From contig NC_091675.1 of assembly GCF_042453785.1 (NCBI RefSeq), positions 47,874,501-47,938,500 on the forward strand: a stretch of DNA of 64,000 bases. Direction: 5' to 3'. The stretch comes from Malus domestica. Taxonomy: Eukaryota > Streptophyta > Magnoliopsida > Rosales > Rosaceae. Each line of letters starts with the position of its first letter. Positions within the stretch are counted from its first letter, which is position 1. This document shows positions 12,995-25,489 of the stretch, piece after piece. The position numbers and the translations under genes are program-made. Below the pieces are notes generated by a model. The model was not told the DNA's origin, did not search any database, and was given only the letters and a program-made list of their open reading frames with translations.

Positions 12995-13710
12995 GGAAAA
13001 ATTTAGCAAAAACTTTAAGTCGTGTTTCACTTTTTCCTCTAAACAAATATGTAATTTGGGTTTTAAACTATGTAAATTTTCAAATATTCCCCTATAATTG
13101 AATTAAAATTTTCTATTAAATTTTCTCGTGTGATAGGCATATAAGGTTAAGGGAAAAACTTTCAATTAAGTTCCCTTATTTCTCTCTTCCTCTCGTTCTC
13201 TAATTTGTTTCTTGCTCAAGCTTTCCAAGGTTTTTTGGGTTTGAAAGTTTTAGGATCTCTTTTCACATGTGATTCAAAAACAAAATCAAAGCTTAAATAC
13301 ATGATTTGTGCCAATATGAGAGCAAAAGCCATAGGCTTAATCAAGTACTCGCAAGCTTTATGAGGTAAAAGGATCACAAGTTTGGTGTTTGAGAAGTTAA
13401 AAGTAGTGGGTGAAAGCCGCTTCCCACACCGAAAGCACTAGTTCTTACCGGAAAAGAAAAGGTAAAAAAGAACTCTCCATTTTAATGGATTATGAGACAT
13501 TTAAAGAGATAAAGGGTGTAAATTGATAAAATTTCCAAATCTCAGGGCGAAATACAAGAAAATATAAACCTCGAAAATCATCTCAAACCTAAAAGGTGTA
13601 AAACTTTTATTTATTTAAAACTTTATCCATCAAGACTCAAATTGGTTTGTTTTAGGCCCTTCATTATGTTTCTTCTTTAGTTTTGTTCCAATAATGGCAC
13701 AAAAGAGTGG
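12995..13710. other. Unique filler between units 1 and 2
   Basis: Begins exactly where unit 1 homology ends and stops where unit 2 begins. No recognised gene, RNA or transposon ends. It probably marks the duplication junction plus later insertion or deletion. Confidence 0.4.
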
Positions 13711-15035
13711 AATTTAGAATCGGTTCCGGAAGTCACACCCTTGATAATTTATAAGATCTCTTTTAATTAACAATACATTAATTGAGGTTCTTGAATAACA
13801 CAATGGATTGAAAGGAAACTAAATTGAAGGGAACGAGAAGGCTTGAGAGAAAATTTGAGTATGGGGTATGCCTTCGTCTTAGGCTGCCAAAAAGACCGGA
13901 CTTTCTGGCGCCTTGTCGAATAACGTGATCATCGCAACAAAGAGATTACCGGGACACGATCACGGATATGAGCTCCAAGCTTGGTCTAGAGCCAATGTCT
14001 TCTTATTTATGTCCAAAACAAAAAAATTCTAGGTCGCCAAAAAGACAAGACTTTCTGGCACCTTGTCGAATAACTTGATCATCGCAACAAAGAGATTTCC
14101 GAGACTCGGTCGCGAATATGAGCTTCGAGCTTGGTCTAGAGCCAATGTCTTCTTATTTATGTCCAAAACAAAAAATTTCGAGGTCTTGCTGTGCAATGCG
14201 AAAACTTTGGTGAACGGTTAAAAAATAATAACATTGTAATTTCACCGACACTCGAATTTCTTATTTCTTCTAACCAAAAAAACTTTAAAAAAAAATATAA
14301 AGTACCCAAGTATAAGTATTAAATAATAATAATAATAAACCCCCAAATCACCAACTCCAACCTACTAGCTATGGCAACGGGGACATCTTCTCCGGTAATT
14401 TTCCTGGATTTAATCTAATTTTAGACACGAGGATGCCAAACTCGCCCAGATTTCATTAACCTCATTGAGCATATGCACATTCAAGTCACAATAACATGCA
14501 GATCCAGACCAACTAATAACATGCACAAATGAAAACATGGGAAAGCTTGGTTGCAACAGCACCAGTATCAATTATATCCACAAAATAAAAGCTTTTGTAA
14601 AAAGAATTGAATCAAATCCTTTACTTCTTCTCCAACATGTTAGCTATTGACAAACTTCCAAGTCTAGCAACCGATTGTCATTTATAAAACTGTTACATGA
14701 GCTTCAAATTTCATTCTCAAAAGGAAACACAATAGGATAATCACATAAAGAACTTCAAAACCTCATACCAGCACCCACAGAAGATATGAAAGGAGCATCT
14801 AAAATATTATTTGCACAATAAAATCCAAGGCTTAGCATACAAAGTTCAGTATTTCCAAGATATTTTAACATAACTCATTTATTCAAATGTATCAAGGTAA
14901 TAAAGCATTTAAACAAATCATCTCAAAAAGCAGAAAACACTAAGTAATACTCATTAAACGGAACCAATATATATAAAGTAATCTAGAAAAAGGCATTTTG
15001 GTTAAAGTAATCTGGAAAAATATCCAAGTCTACAA

Positions 15036-15286
15036 TGTAACATTCCACATCGCCTAGGGAAGTGATCCTTAAATGTATATTATCATCCCTACCTAGCACG
15101 AGGCTTTTTGGGAGCTCACTGGCTTCGGGTTCCGTCGGAACTCCGAAGTTAAGCGAGAAGGAGGCTAGAGCACTCCCAGGATGGGTGACCCACTAGGAAG
15201 TTGCTCGTGAATTCCCAAAAACAAAACCGTGAGAGAATGGTAAGCCCAAAACGGACAGTATCGTGCTACGGGCCCAGGATGTGACA
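15036..15286 (+). mobile_element. Cassandra (TRIM) solo LTR
   Basis: Starts TGTAACATTCC and ends GATGTGACA, and carries the 5S rRNA-like insert that defines Cassandra: the A-box-like ccgaagttaagcga and the C-box-like gatgggtgacc are intact. A perfect 5-bp target duplication TACAA (15031-15035 and 15287-15291) flanks it, and unit 1 shows the empty site. The internal region and second LTR are absent, so this is a solo LTR left by LTR-LTR recombination. Confidence 0.95.
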
Positions 15287-15683
15287 TACAACAAGTGGAT
15301 TTCCACTTTTTCAAAAGCATCACAAATCCCTAATTCTTATGGGAAATGTAATTTTTATTTATTTAATCTCATAATTGATATGGCTAATCTCCCTACTTCT
15401 TTAATCTCAGAATTTCTAGCCAATCTCCCTAATTCTTAGAATTGCTAGCTAACATGTAATTTTCCAGGATTTAATCTAATTTTAGACACAAGGATGCCAA
15501 ACTCGCTCAGATTTCGTTAATCTCATTGAGCATATGCATCTAGTCGTTCAATACCAAGAAGTCGGTAACATAATTACTGTTGTTATTGCAATTTAGAAAC
15601 TAATTCCTAAACCATAAATATCCTTTAACATAAATTAAGTTATTGTTTTAATATCTTAGATGATTGTTGGGCTGTAGCCTCAG

Positions 15684-15909
15684 TTGAATGTTTGCAAGCC
15701 GTGGTAAACATGAACACCGGAATCCAGCTTTTGTTCTCCCCACAACATATTGTGGACTGTGCCCTAGGATTCATGTGCGCCTAACTAAAGAGGAACTTAG
15801 CCTACCATTCCGAGTATGACTGAGCTATCCGTTGGACGCCCTACCCTATATGAAGAATCATGGTGTTGCATTGGAGACCGACTGGCTTTATATGGGCCAC
15901 CTAATCAAT
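15684..15909 (+). pseudogene. Papain-like (C1A) protease exon fragment, left arm, unit 2
   Basis: Between an acceptor (cctcag) and donor (AAT|GTAAGC). The first frame reads ECLQAVVNMNTGIQLLFSPQ followed by HIVDCALG, which parallels the papain-family block VEAINKI..G.L.SLSEQELVDC. After a frame change come DALPYMKNHGVALETDWLYMG residues. It is a relic: the frame is broken, and neither the catalytic Cys nor the His exon is near. Confidence 0.55.
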
Positions 15910-16012
15910 GTAAGCCAACCACCTTCGAATTCAAACATGTATTTTACATACATGTCAAATTATTTAAACTTTTTTCATAGTGTCACTAGGTGTTTGAAGG
16001 TGGTTGGCTTAC

Positions 16013-16256
16013 GTTGATTGGGTGACCTATATACGGCCAATCGGTCTCCAATGCAACATTATGATTATTCATGTAGAGTACGGCAATCATGTAGAGTAGG
16101 GTGTCCAACAGATGGCCCAGCCTTTCTCAAAGTGGTAGGCTAAGTTCCTCTTTAGTTAGGCGCACATGAATCCTAGGGCACAGTCCATAACATGTTGTGG
16201 GGAGAACAAAAGCTGGATTCCGGCGTTCATGTTTACCACGGCTTGCAAACATTCAA
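16013..16256 (-). pseudogene. Papain-like (C1A) protease exon fragment, right arm, unit 2
   Basis: Reverse-complement partner of 15684-15909 with matching acceptor and donor. It carries the 18-nt right-arm insertion and the same LLFSP...VDCA and VALETDW blocks, in broken frames. Confidence 0.5.
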
Positions 16257-17904
16257 CTGAGGCTACAACCCAACAATCATCTAAGATATTAAAACAATAA
16301 TTTAATTTATGTTAAAGGATATTTATGGTTTAGGAATTAGTTTCTAAATTGCAATAACAATAGTAATTATGTTACTGGCTTCTTGGTCTCGAACGACTGG
16401 ATGCATATGCTCAATGAGGTTAACGAAATTTGGGCGAGTTTGACATCCTTGTATCTAAAATTTGATTAAATCCTCAAAATTACAGGTTAGCTAGCAATTC
16501 TGAGAATAAAGAAAAATTAGGGAGATCGGCTAGAAATTCTGAGATTAAAGAAAAAGTAGGGAGATTAACCATATCAATTATGAGATTAGATAAATAAAAA
16601 TTACATTTTCTATAAGAATTAGGGATTTGTGCTGCTTTTGAGAAAGTGGAAATCCACTTGTTGTAGACCTGGCTACTTTTCCAGATTACTTTAACCAAAA
16701 TGTCATTTTCTAGATTACTTTATATATATTGATTCAGTTTGATGAGTATTACTTAATGTTTTCTGATTCTTGAGATGATTTGTTTAAATGCTTCATTACC
16801 TTGATATATATGAACTGTGTTTGAACAAATAAGATGTGTTAAAATATCTTGGAAATACTGTCCTTTGTATGCTAATGATTGGATTTTATTGTGCAAATAA
16901 TATTTCAGATACCTCGTCTCATATCTTCTGTGGGTACTGGTATGAGGATTAGAAGTTTGATGTTTGAAGTTCTTTATGTTATTATCCTACTGTGTTTATT
17001 TTTTAGAATGAAATTTGAAGCTCATGTAACACTTTTATTACTAACATGTTGGAGAAGAAGCAAAGGATTTGATTCAATTCTTATTAGGAAAGCTTTTATT
17101 TTGTGGATGGAATTGATACAAGTGTTGTTGCAAGCAAGCTTTCTCATGTATTCATTTGTGCATTCTATCATATTAATAGATGGGTTGGGTCTGCACGTTA
17201 TTGTGACCTGAATGTGCATATGCTCAATGAGGTTAACGAAATCTGGGCGAGTTTGGCATCATCGTGTCTAAAATTAGATTAAATCCAGGAAAATTACATA
17301 TTAGCTAGCAATTATGAGAATAATTAAACAATATGAGTCATATCTTTTCAGGAAGTATAATACCAGCTCTGTGTGTTAAAAACTCATGCTCTTTGAGTAG
17401 TATCTGATGTGATGCTTTTGCAGCCTTTTTACGCTTCCTCGTGCCACTTCGATAGGTACCTCATGAATTTATAAGTCCTAAGAAAAGACTACAAAAAAGC
17501 CCTAAGAATCTGCAATAGATGCATAACCACATATGAGAACTGAGGACTTTCATCAAATAATAGAAGTTTAAAATCTTCGGTTATGGATCACATCTTCAGC
17601 AACCCTAGGAGGCAAATTTCTTACATAGACAGATTTTAGAAGTTCACTTGTAACAATAATTTAACATGAGGTTCGACTTACAAATACTTAAAATGTACCT
17701 AGTTATACATATAAAACTACAACATCTTGACATCTGCACAAACCAAAATTTCAATCCTAAATTCCTCATACATGTTGGAGCTCACCAACTAACTTCTCAT
17801 TTCAAAAATCAAATGATGAATCTGTTATAATAAAAATTAATAGAATGGTATTTGCATCAGTTTCATTCTGACAAAAGAAAATAATCTATTAAATTTATAA
17901 TACA

Positions 17905-18770
17905 ATAGAATGCTATGTAACCAGGTGTAACAACCAGCATGGACAACAAAATAACAATGGATAATTTAGTTTGCTGATGTCATAAACCATAAAAATATGG
18001 CTCAAAAAGCTACCTTCTTCCTCCAGTGCATAACCTTCCCTTGTTGCTTCTGCCCCAGACTTGGACACAAATGACTGGGCAGAGTTGGATTGTTCACCAG
18101 CGACCTGAGGTGTGTAATTCCACTCTGACGAAGTAAGTTTGAGCACTACTATTACAAGGTTGTGGAGCTACTGCTGGTGCAGATGGTCCTTTAGCAACCT
18201 GCAACTACTATCTGTCAGTCATATTCAACAAAAAATAAAGCATAAGTTACTAAAGCATGTTCACCGAAATAGAGCAAACGTAATGTAAGACTGTTGCGCA
18301 GCTGCAGTATAGTCAAAGCAGTTTCCAGTTGATGCACAAAAGAAAAATTCACACACGCAAAGATGCACAAAAGGATATAAAGACATTGTCGCACAAAAGT
18401 AGTAGGAGACAATGGATATAGGCACATACTATAGAAGAATAAAGTCTCCTTTTTCAGGCTCTCCCACCGGTTCCTCCACAGCAGCAGCAGGTGCGTCTTG
18501 CACATTGTTTACACACTTTGAAACAAAGAATATGTCTCCTCTGCAGGAGTTTCCTCCACCACAATTGCAGTCTCAAAATCGCGTTGCACCTGTTGCTCTA
18601 GGGGAGCCATAAAGAGTCTGGACAAATTTCCTCCTTCCACTTGATTCCCTAGTTTTAACAAACCCTTTAACCATAGAATACCTCCATCCCAAGTATCACT
18701 AGGATTGATTGTCTGGATCTCAATTGAGGTAACACCTAGTGACACTATGAGTGAATGAATTTGCTGCAGG
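17905..18770 (-). pseudogene. G3BP-like (NTF2 + RRM) gene remnant
   Basis: Reading down the minus strand: VTSIEIQTINPSDTWDGG (C-terminal half of an NTF2-like domain), APLEQQ, a linker with VEEPVGEPEK, then VAKGPSAPAVAPQP and SEWNYTPQVAGEQSNSAQSF ending EGYALEEEG before the RRM would start. This order matches plant Ras-GAP SH3-binding-protein (G3BP) homologues, which bind RNA and join stress granules. Exons are partial, frames shift, and no RRM follows, so it is a dead fragment. In units 1 and 3 only the IEIQTINPS end survives. Confidence 0.7.
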
Positions 18771-19469
18771 GATAAAAAAAAAAAAGCATCACATGAGCTA
18801 ATGAGCTAACAGGTTCGAATAAATTATTTTCAAAGAATGACCTAAAAATAAACGGTTCGAATCATTCAACACCTAGAGAAAAGTTAGGGTAAAAGCGTAT
18901 GAATTCGCACAATAACCAAACAGATAACTTCACTAATATGTTTCTTCATAGTATCTTGACGATAACTAAATGCCCTTCCCCCAACATTTGATCTTTTATT
19001 TACAAGTAAGGAACGCAAGAAGTAAAAGATGAATCTTGAACCAATCCAACTTGTAAATCAGATTTTCAACTTCCCCAGATGCCCAAATCACACCAAATTC
19101 TATCTGTATCATCAAAAGTTTTAGCCTTTCTATTCATCCCCAACCACCAAACTAAAAAGTTAGGACCTTGCTGTAAAATGCAGATATTCCAATCCATTTC
19201 AGGTCTAATTTTTCAAAAACCATCCAAAAAAAAGACACAGAAACAAATAAATATTAGTGGTTCTCAGAACTTCAGATCCAACCCTTTTACGACTCGATAT
19301 TAAATTTGGGTCTGGAGTCCTGGGTTTGTAGCCGCGGGAGATTGAAGTATCAGGCTTCCATTTCAATGAAAAGAAAAAAGAATTGTAACTCTTTTGGAGA
19401 GCTTTTAACACACAGAATCAATTTCAATGAAAAGTAGCAAAATAGAAGTCGAGATTTAGATAATTACCC

Positions 19470-19600
19470 ATTCGATGACAGAAATTGAGTGAGGGGGACG
19501 TCCGATTCCAAGTTTCCGAGGTTTCCCCTTGCTGTTTGGGTCGAGAGAAAGTGACGAGGAGAGAGAGACAGAGAGAGAGAGAGAGGCTTTTTCTTCTTTT
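19470..19600 (-). other. Probable 5' leader exon of the G3BP-type gene (unit 2; repeated in all units)
   Basis: On the minus strand a CT-rich leader runs to ...gtcatcgaatgg|gtaatt, a plausible first-exon donor. The same block stands at 11940-12070, 27340-27470 and 33570-33730, always upstream of the NTF2 remnant. This suggests the duplicated unit once held divergently transcribed G3BP and cystatin genes. This is inference from position only. Confidence 0.35.
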
Positions 19601-19614
19601 AGTTTTAAGCCTTA

Positions 19615-20256
19615 GAGCAACTCGACCGTGGGTTGTTGCTCGGGGTACAGGCCAGCAAACAGGCCCTAGAGCCCAGTCTATTGACTCCAGCGTGTGGAAT
19701 CAGAAATTATGAACAATGATATAGATATTGAGAAAATTGATGTAAGATTTGTGAGGATAGATGGTGAATTATATGAAGGATTCAGAAAGGATTAGGTTGT
19801 AGATAATGTCACGTGGCAAGCCATCATTCGTTAAAAATATGACTGAAATCTATCCTTAAAGATTGTAAACATATTGTGACACGTGGCGTGACATAATTGG
19901 TTAAAAATCTTATCGGAAATCCATTACCAATAATTGTATTTTCAAATAATGACACGTGGGGCAACAAGAACAATTAAAAATCTTATCGGAAATCCATCAC
20001 CAATAATTGTCTTTTAGGATAATGACACGTGGAACAACGAGAACGAATAAAAATATTATCCGAAATTACAAATAAAATTATTTTGTATTATTTTATAAAT
20101 AAAAAATAGTAATATTTTACTGCCAATTGCCAGGGTTATTCAGTGTAGGGGTGGAGATGCAAAAGGCTATTACTGTTCATCAAGGGCAGTTACTGTTCAC
20201 TGGGTGGATTGAATAATGAATAGCCTGGGGAGAGGGCTTCCAAGCTGGAGTTACTC
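19615..20256. mobile_element. PIF/Harbinger-type non-autonomous element (642 bp)
   Basis: Ends GAGCAACTCGACC...GCTGGAGTTACTC are inverted repeats, flanked by TTA on both sides (19612-19614, 20257-20259). The sequence ccttagggttt in unit 3 (27483-27493) is the empty site. There is no transposase. It carries internal ACACGTGGC repeats (19808-20035). A truncated relative lies at 41827-42060. Confidence 0.8.
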
Positions 20257-20284
20257 TTAGGGTTTCGGTTTGTGATTTTTTATT

Positions 20285-21054
20285 GGCTAAATAGCCAAAA
20301 TGGTCTCTGAGATTTGCATAACTCATCACTATGGTCCCTGAGATTCCAAATCAATAAAAGTGATTCTTGAGATTGTCAATCATCCATCATTTTAGTCATT
20401 CCGTTAAAAACTCCATTAAGTGTCCCGGAGCTCTTGGCCGGAAGTTTAGGCAATTTTCAAAGCTTCATAATTCAATCGTTTCTTAACCAAATTAGACCCA
20501 TAATATATCAAAATGAAGATAGGAAAGTGTAGAATAAGATTATACTTATTTGGAAACCTAATCGTTTTTCAGCCAAACCACGGCTATCTAGTGGTCGAAA
20601 AATGTACCATTCTCTTCGTCTCGTCAAGAAGTATGATTTTTGTTTTTTGAATCACTTGATTTCGTTGAGTATTGAAGAAGTTATGAATGTTTAAAGTTTA
20701 CCCAGTTTTCGGCAAGTTTTTCAATTTTTACTCGGACCAGTCAACTTTGAGGCTATTTTCTTGATATCTCCGGCAACCATTGGGCTTTCAAATGGTATAA
20801 TCTTATTCTACACTTTTCTATCTTCATTTTGATGTATTATGGGTCGAATTTGATTAAGAAACGATTGAGTTACAAAGCTTTGAAAATTGCCCAAACTTCC
20901 AGCCAAGAGCTCCGAGACATTTAACGGAGTTTTTAACGCAATGACCAAAATGATGGATGGTGGACAATCTCAAGACCACTTTTATTGATTTGGAATCTCA
21001 GGGACCAAAGTGATGAGTAATACAAATCTCAGATACCATTTTGGCTATTTAGCC
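20285..21054. mobile_element. Mutator-type foldback element (770 bp)
   Basis: Very long terminal inverted repeats (over 300 bp each) start GGCTAAATAGCC and end GGCTATTTAGCC. A perfect 9-bp target duplication TTTTTTATT (20276-20284 and 21055-21063) indicates the MULE superfamily. Unit 3 has the empty site. No coding capacity is seen. Confidence 0.85.
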
Positions 21055-21704
21055 TTTTTTATTTTCTAGGATTGGCTAGCAAGAATGAACGGTGTGTGAT
21101 GTGCCACGTGTTCATTTGACACAGCCTATTGGGCTTTTGTTTTTGTCTTTTTCTCTTGGTTGAAGACTTGAAGTTGAACGAACTTCCTGATTCGGCTTAG
21201 TAGTTTAATTAGGCTCGGTGAAGAAAACTGTAAATAATAAAAGAATAATAAAATAGTTGAACTTACTCATTCCCTTCCCTTCCCATAAAAAATAAAAGAA
21301 AATTTCAACTCCTCCTCCAATTCCGAAACCTTAACTCCAGGTAAGTCTCCCTCAACCGATCACTTGACTTGTTTGTAATTATATTTGCGCCACAAGCACA
21401 AACAAATTGATTAATTTCTGATAATTATATAAAATTGATGAGGAAACGATTGATTTCTAATAGTTATCTGTGCTCCAACTGTTCTTGGACTCTAAAAAGA
21501 TGGATGGATAGATTCTTTTGGTTTTGGTTTTGGTTTTAATTTTGGTTCTGGTTCTGGTTTTGGTTTGCTTTGGTTTCACAAAAGCAATCAACTTTTACGG
21601 GCTTGTGTCAAATATTATGTAATTTGATTCTCGGTCGCAGACCAACCAATTTAACCCAAGACGCAAATGCAGTTGCAGATGTGCAGTGTGTAGGGGTGGA
21701 GAGC

Positions 21705-23985
21705 ATGGCGGCAATGGCTTTCCGCTTTCCCTCTGTTGCTCAAAAGCTTGGGAGTTGGAGTAATAGTATTACGTTTCACCTTCATAGGATTACAAGAGAG
21801 AGAGAGGCACTACCAAGTGATGCGAAAATTACTTGACACACAAATTAAACTATCTTTTTGACAATTGTAGTATAGATGTAAGTAGGGTATCGTTCTAGGC
21901 CGGGGATTAGGAGGGATTGCTAATCTATTCTAAATTAATTTAAAAATATTAAATAAAACTCAAGGACACAAAACTAAGCTAAAAACTCTAATAACTCCAA
22001 AATACACTTAGAATGACTCAAAATAATGAAAACAATTAAATTAGACACTAGGAACTGAAATGGACGGAAATTGAATTAAAAGACTAACAACAATGAAAAC
22101 TAACTAAATAATATAATTTAATAATGGGGGGTGTTTGGTTTTGACGAGAAGTAAATTAAACTTAAATAAATTACAGAATTGACAAAAACATGAAATTAAG
22201 GTGAAAGGATAGGTGATGGACTAGCTAGAGGGTTCTTCTCCACACATAACACATATGCAACCTAAATTGATTTTCAGTTGTTCTTTCAATAAATTGTAAA
22301 TCTCAATACTTCAGATTAACCGTGAACATCACTTTTTTAATCTTCAAGTTTTCTTTAAGTTATTGAATTGGACGGGAAAACGCATACAACAATTCAAAAC
22401 ATTCTTCAAAAGTCCCCTACGTGAAAAGCACAATAGAGATACAATCAAAGATCATTAAACTTTGTGAAAACTATAAGCATTGACGAGACATTCGTAACTA
22501 TGAAAAGCATGATACTCTTGCCAAGAATTCACTTAACACGATTGTGGATAACAACATTCACTACTTGTGAATATAAGTTCATAACGATTAGGTGAAATTC
22601 ACTTATATTCTAGCATCAAATTCATGCATGTAAATTAAGTATGCATCCTTAATCGACATACAAAAATAAGTTATTAATCAAGCAGTTAAGCAAATTAAAT
22701 CACAACTCAGAAATCACAACTGAAGGTAATCAATTCATATTACAAATATATTCATGGTTTCGAATTAACCTCTAGCCAAAATAAATTAGTTACACATTAT
22801 TAACAAATTAAACTAAACGTAAATCATGAGTTTGAGAAGATAACACCAATAAGAACGGAGTGAAGCCCTCTGCCTCTGTGCTCCTCTTCTTCCCTGTGCT
22901 TATTTCTGCGCCTAGCAAGTCCCTGACCTCCTTCTTTCCCGCAGCTCCTCGCAAGTCTCCCCTTCTCACCTTAGTCTCTCACGTTTTTCTGGTTTTCTGC
23001 GCTACTTTGGGCAGCATCTTTTTATTTTTATTTTTTCCTTTTCCTCCTGGCAGCCTCGCTGCCCTCACTAACTTTTTGACTTTTCTTTTTTTCTTCTTGT
23101 TTCTGACCTATCCAGCTGCCAAAGCAGCTCCTCTGCCCGCCTTGTCCAGCTGCAAAGCAGCTTCCTTTTCTAACGCTGGCCTTCTTCTTTTCACGCCAGC
23201 TACAAAGGCAGCTTTGCTTTCCTTATTATTCTCCTCTCAATGCTCTTTAAGACTTTCAGTATATAATCCCACTGACTGCCAACTCTGAATAAAGAGATCC
23301 TGCATGCAAATTTCACACAAACATGTCGAAAATGAGTTTTTCATTAAATTACTTTTCAGTTTATGTTTTTGGCTAGATAGGAAAGACGTTAATTACTCTA
23401 TGTACTTATTTCCAACTTATTTTAATGGAATACAATCTTGACGAAGTTATTATATAAAATTTCACTTGTTCTATTTTTATTTTCTTTGCATAACAAATCC
23501 TATAAACACAAAAATAACGTAAATAGCTTAAAAATATAAGGAACTAACCAAGAAAAGACGAGTGAATTTAAAGTAAAAATATATATAAATATGATCCGAT
23601 CACCAAGCACAGCTCCAACAGTATTATCCAACAACATTAACCTGCTCCAGCCACGTCCGGCCTCTTATCTAGACCATGAAAACATACTTCCTAGAAGATT
23701 TACATGTCCCATCTCTGACGTTGGTAGATCTGCTCGTCATTAAGAGAAACATGCCTTTTTCGCTGTCAAAGAGTTCAACAAGCAAAAGGTAATAACTAAT
23801 TATAACTACTCACTAATGTGTTTTGTGTGTGTGTGCACGCTCCCGCGCGCGACAGAGGCATGTGTTTGCTAGTGTACACTCTGCTGGTAAAAGTTCCAGT
23901 GAAGACAAGCAGATGTTCCCTTGAGGATGAGATGTTAAACACCTTGCACGAATTGCCCCTCCAAAAATATTAAGTTTTGGAATTT
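21705..23985 (+). pseudogene. Phytocystatin pseudogene, unit 2
   Basis: Coding exon 1 starts at 21705 (MAAMAFRFPSVAQKLG), is split at 21817 by a 1785-bp insertion and resumes at 23603. The resumed part keeps FAVKEFNKQK and its donor at 23789, but a Tyr codon just before it has become a stop (TAC to TAA). The exon with the second half of the cystatin domain is deleted: the intron runs straight into the last exon (about 23887). Three separate lesions make function impossible. Confidence 0.85.
21818..23602. mobile_element. TG...CA element, probable solo LTR (1785 bp)
   Basis: Inserted in cystatin exon 1. It begins TGATGCGAAAATT, ends GATCCGATCA, and is flanked by a perfect 5-bp duplication CCAAG (21813-21817, 23603-23607). 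LTR-type ends without a second LTR or any retroviral-type gene make it a solo LTR or a gene-less LTR derivative. A segment at 52455-53932 has a similar layout. The proline-rich reading frame inside (22860-23288) is not taken as a gene. Confidence 0.65.
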
Positions 23986-25173
23986 GACATTTTGTTACTT
24001 TCGTATTATATTCTTGAAAACAATAAAAGTCAAAAAATTGTTTGGATGCAATAAACTTGTTCACGATACTATTTAAGGTTGTGCAAAGTTAACCAACACC
24101 TGCGTTTTAGGCCAATGTTATACTTGCGTCTTGGTTCGGCTCTTGCATATTCTACTAGTATGATGCATGTGAAGCTAACACAAGTACAAAAATGTTTGTG
24201 AAAGTTAGCGGATGTGGCCTATTTTGCGCATATCCATCAAGTCACAATAACATGCAGATCCAGCTAATAACATGCACAAATGAATACATGGGAAAGCTTG
24301 TTTGCAATAGCACCTGTATCAATTATGTCCACAAAATAAAAGCTTTTGTAAAAAGAATTGAATCAAATACTTTGCTTCTTCTCCAACATGTTAGCTATTG
24401 ACAAACTTCCAAGTCTAGCAACCCATTGTCATTTATAAAACTGTTACATGAGCTTCAAATTTCATTCTCAAAAGGAAACGCAATAGGATAATCACATAAA
24501 GAACTTCAAATCCTCGTACTAGCACCAATAGAAGATATGAAAGGAGGTATAAAAAATATTATTTGCACAATAAAATCCAAGCCTTAGCATACAAAGGTCA
24601 ATATTTTCAAAATATTTTAACACAACTCATTTATTCAAACACAGTTCAAATATATTAAGGTAATAAAGCATTTAAACAAATCATGTTAAGAAGCAGAAAA
24701 CACTAAGTAATACTCATTAAACAGAACCAATAATATATAAAGTAATTTAGAAAATGGCAGTAATCTGGAAAAGTATCCAGGTCTACAACACGTGGATTTC
24801 CACTTTCTCAAAAGCAGCACAAATCCCTAATGGAAATGTAATTTTTATTTAATCTCAAAATTGATATGGCGAATCTCTCTACTTCTTCTTTAATCTCAGA
24901 TATTATAGCCAATCTCCCTAATTCTTAGAATTGCTAGCTAACTTGTAATTTCTTGGATTTAATCTAATTTTAGACACAATGATGCCAAATTCACCCAAAT
25001 TTCGTTAACCTCATTGAGCATATGCATCCAGTCGTTCGAAACCAAGAAGCCGATAACATACTTACTATTGTTATTGCAATTTAGAAACTAATCCATAAAC
25101 CATAAATATTCTTTAACATAAAGTTATGTTATTGTTTTTAATATCTAAGATGATTGCTGGGTAGTAACCTCAG

Positions 25174-25393
25174 TTGAATGTTTGCAAGCCGTGTTACACA
25201 TGATCACCAAAATCTGACTTTTGCTCTCTCCACAATGGATTGTGCCCCTAGGGTTCATGTGCGCCTAACTAAAGAGGAACTTAGCCTACCACTTCGAGAA
25301 TGGCCGGGCCATCTGTTGGACGCCCTCCTCTACATGAAGACTCATGGTGTTGCATTGGAGACCGACTGGCTTTATATGGGCCACCCAATCAAT
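25174..25393 (+). pseudogene. Papain-like (C1A) protease exon fragment, left arm, unit 3
   Basis: Acceptor cctcag before 25174 and donor AAT|GTAAGT after 25393. One frame gives HVRLTKEELSLPLREWPGHL then DALLYMKTHGVALETDWLYM. The upstream CLQA..VDC part is in another frame, so this is a relic. Confidence 0.55.
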
Positions 25394-25489
25394 GTAAGTC
25401 AACAACCTTCAAATTCAAACATGTATTTTACATACATGTTAGTTAAATTATTAGGTGTTTAACTAGGTGTTTGAAGGTAGTTGGCTTAC

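Larger units (their letters stand above)
14390..17320. repeat. Large inverted repeat of unit 2 (fullest copy, arms about 1.3 kb)
   Basis: Left arm 14390-15935 (interrupted by a 251-bp LTR) and right arm 15985-17320. The outer ends pair again: the text at 14395-14500 (ccaggatttaatc..., catatgcacattcaagtc) recurs reversed at 17210-17310. This copy shows the original palindrome size; units 1 and 3 have shortened versions. Confidence 0.85.
13711..24236. repeat. Segmental duplication unit 2 (least deleted, most invaded)
   Basis: Contains the whole set of landmarks and the fullest inverted repeat and G3BP remnant. Four insertions with clean target duplications inflate it: 15036-15286, 19615-20256, 20285-21054 and 21818-23602. 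Its end at about 24236 joins directly to the truncated left arm of unit 3, with a few bases (tcaa) shared at the junction. Confidence 0.85.

Noticed and set aside
15100-15235. Possible 5S rRNA gene
   Set aside because: The 5S-like sequence is inside a Cassandra LTR with target duplications; it is diverged from true 5S outside the promoter boxes.
22860-23288. 142-codon Pro/Leu/Ala-rich plus-strand frame
   Set aside because: Lies wholly inside the TG...CA insertion, has low-complexity CT-rich DNA and no domain; not conserved elsewhere in the window.
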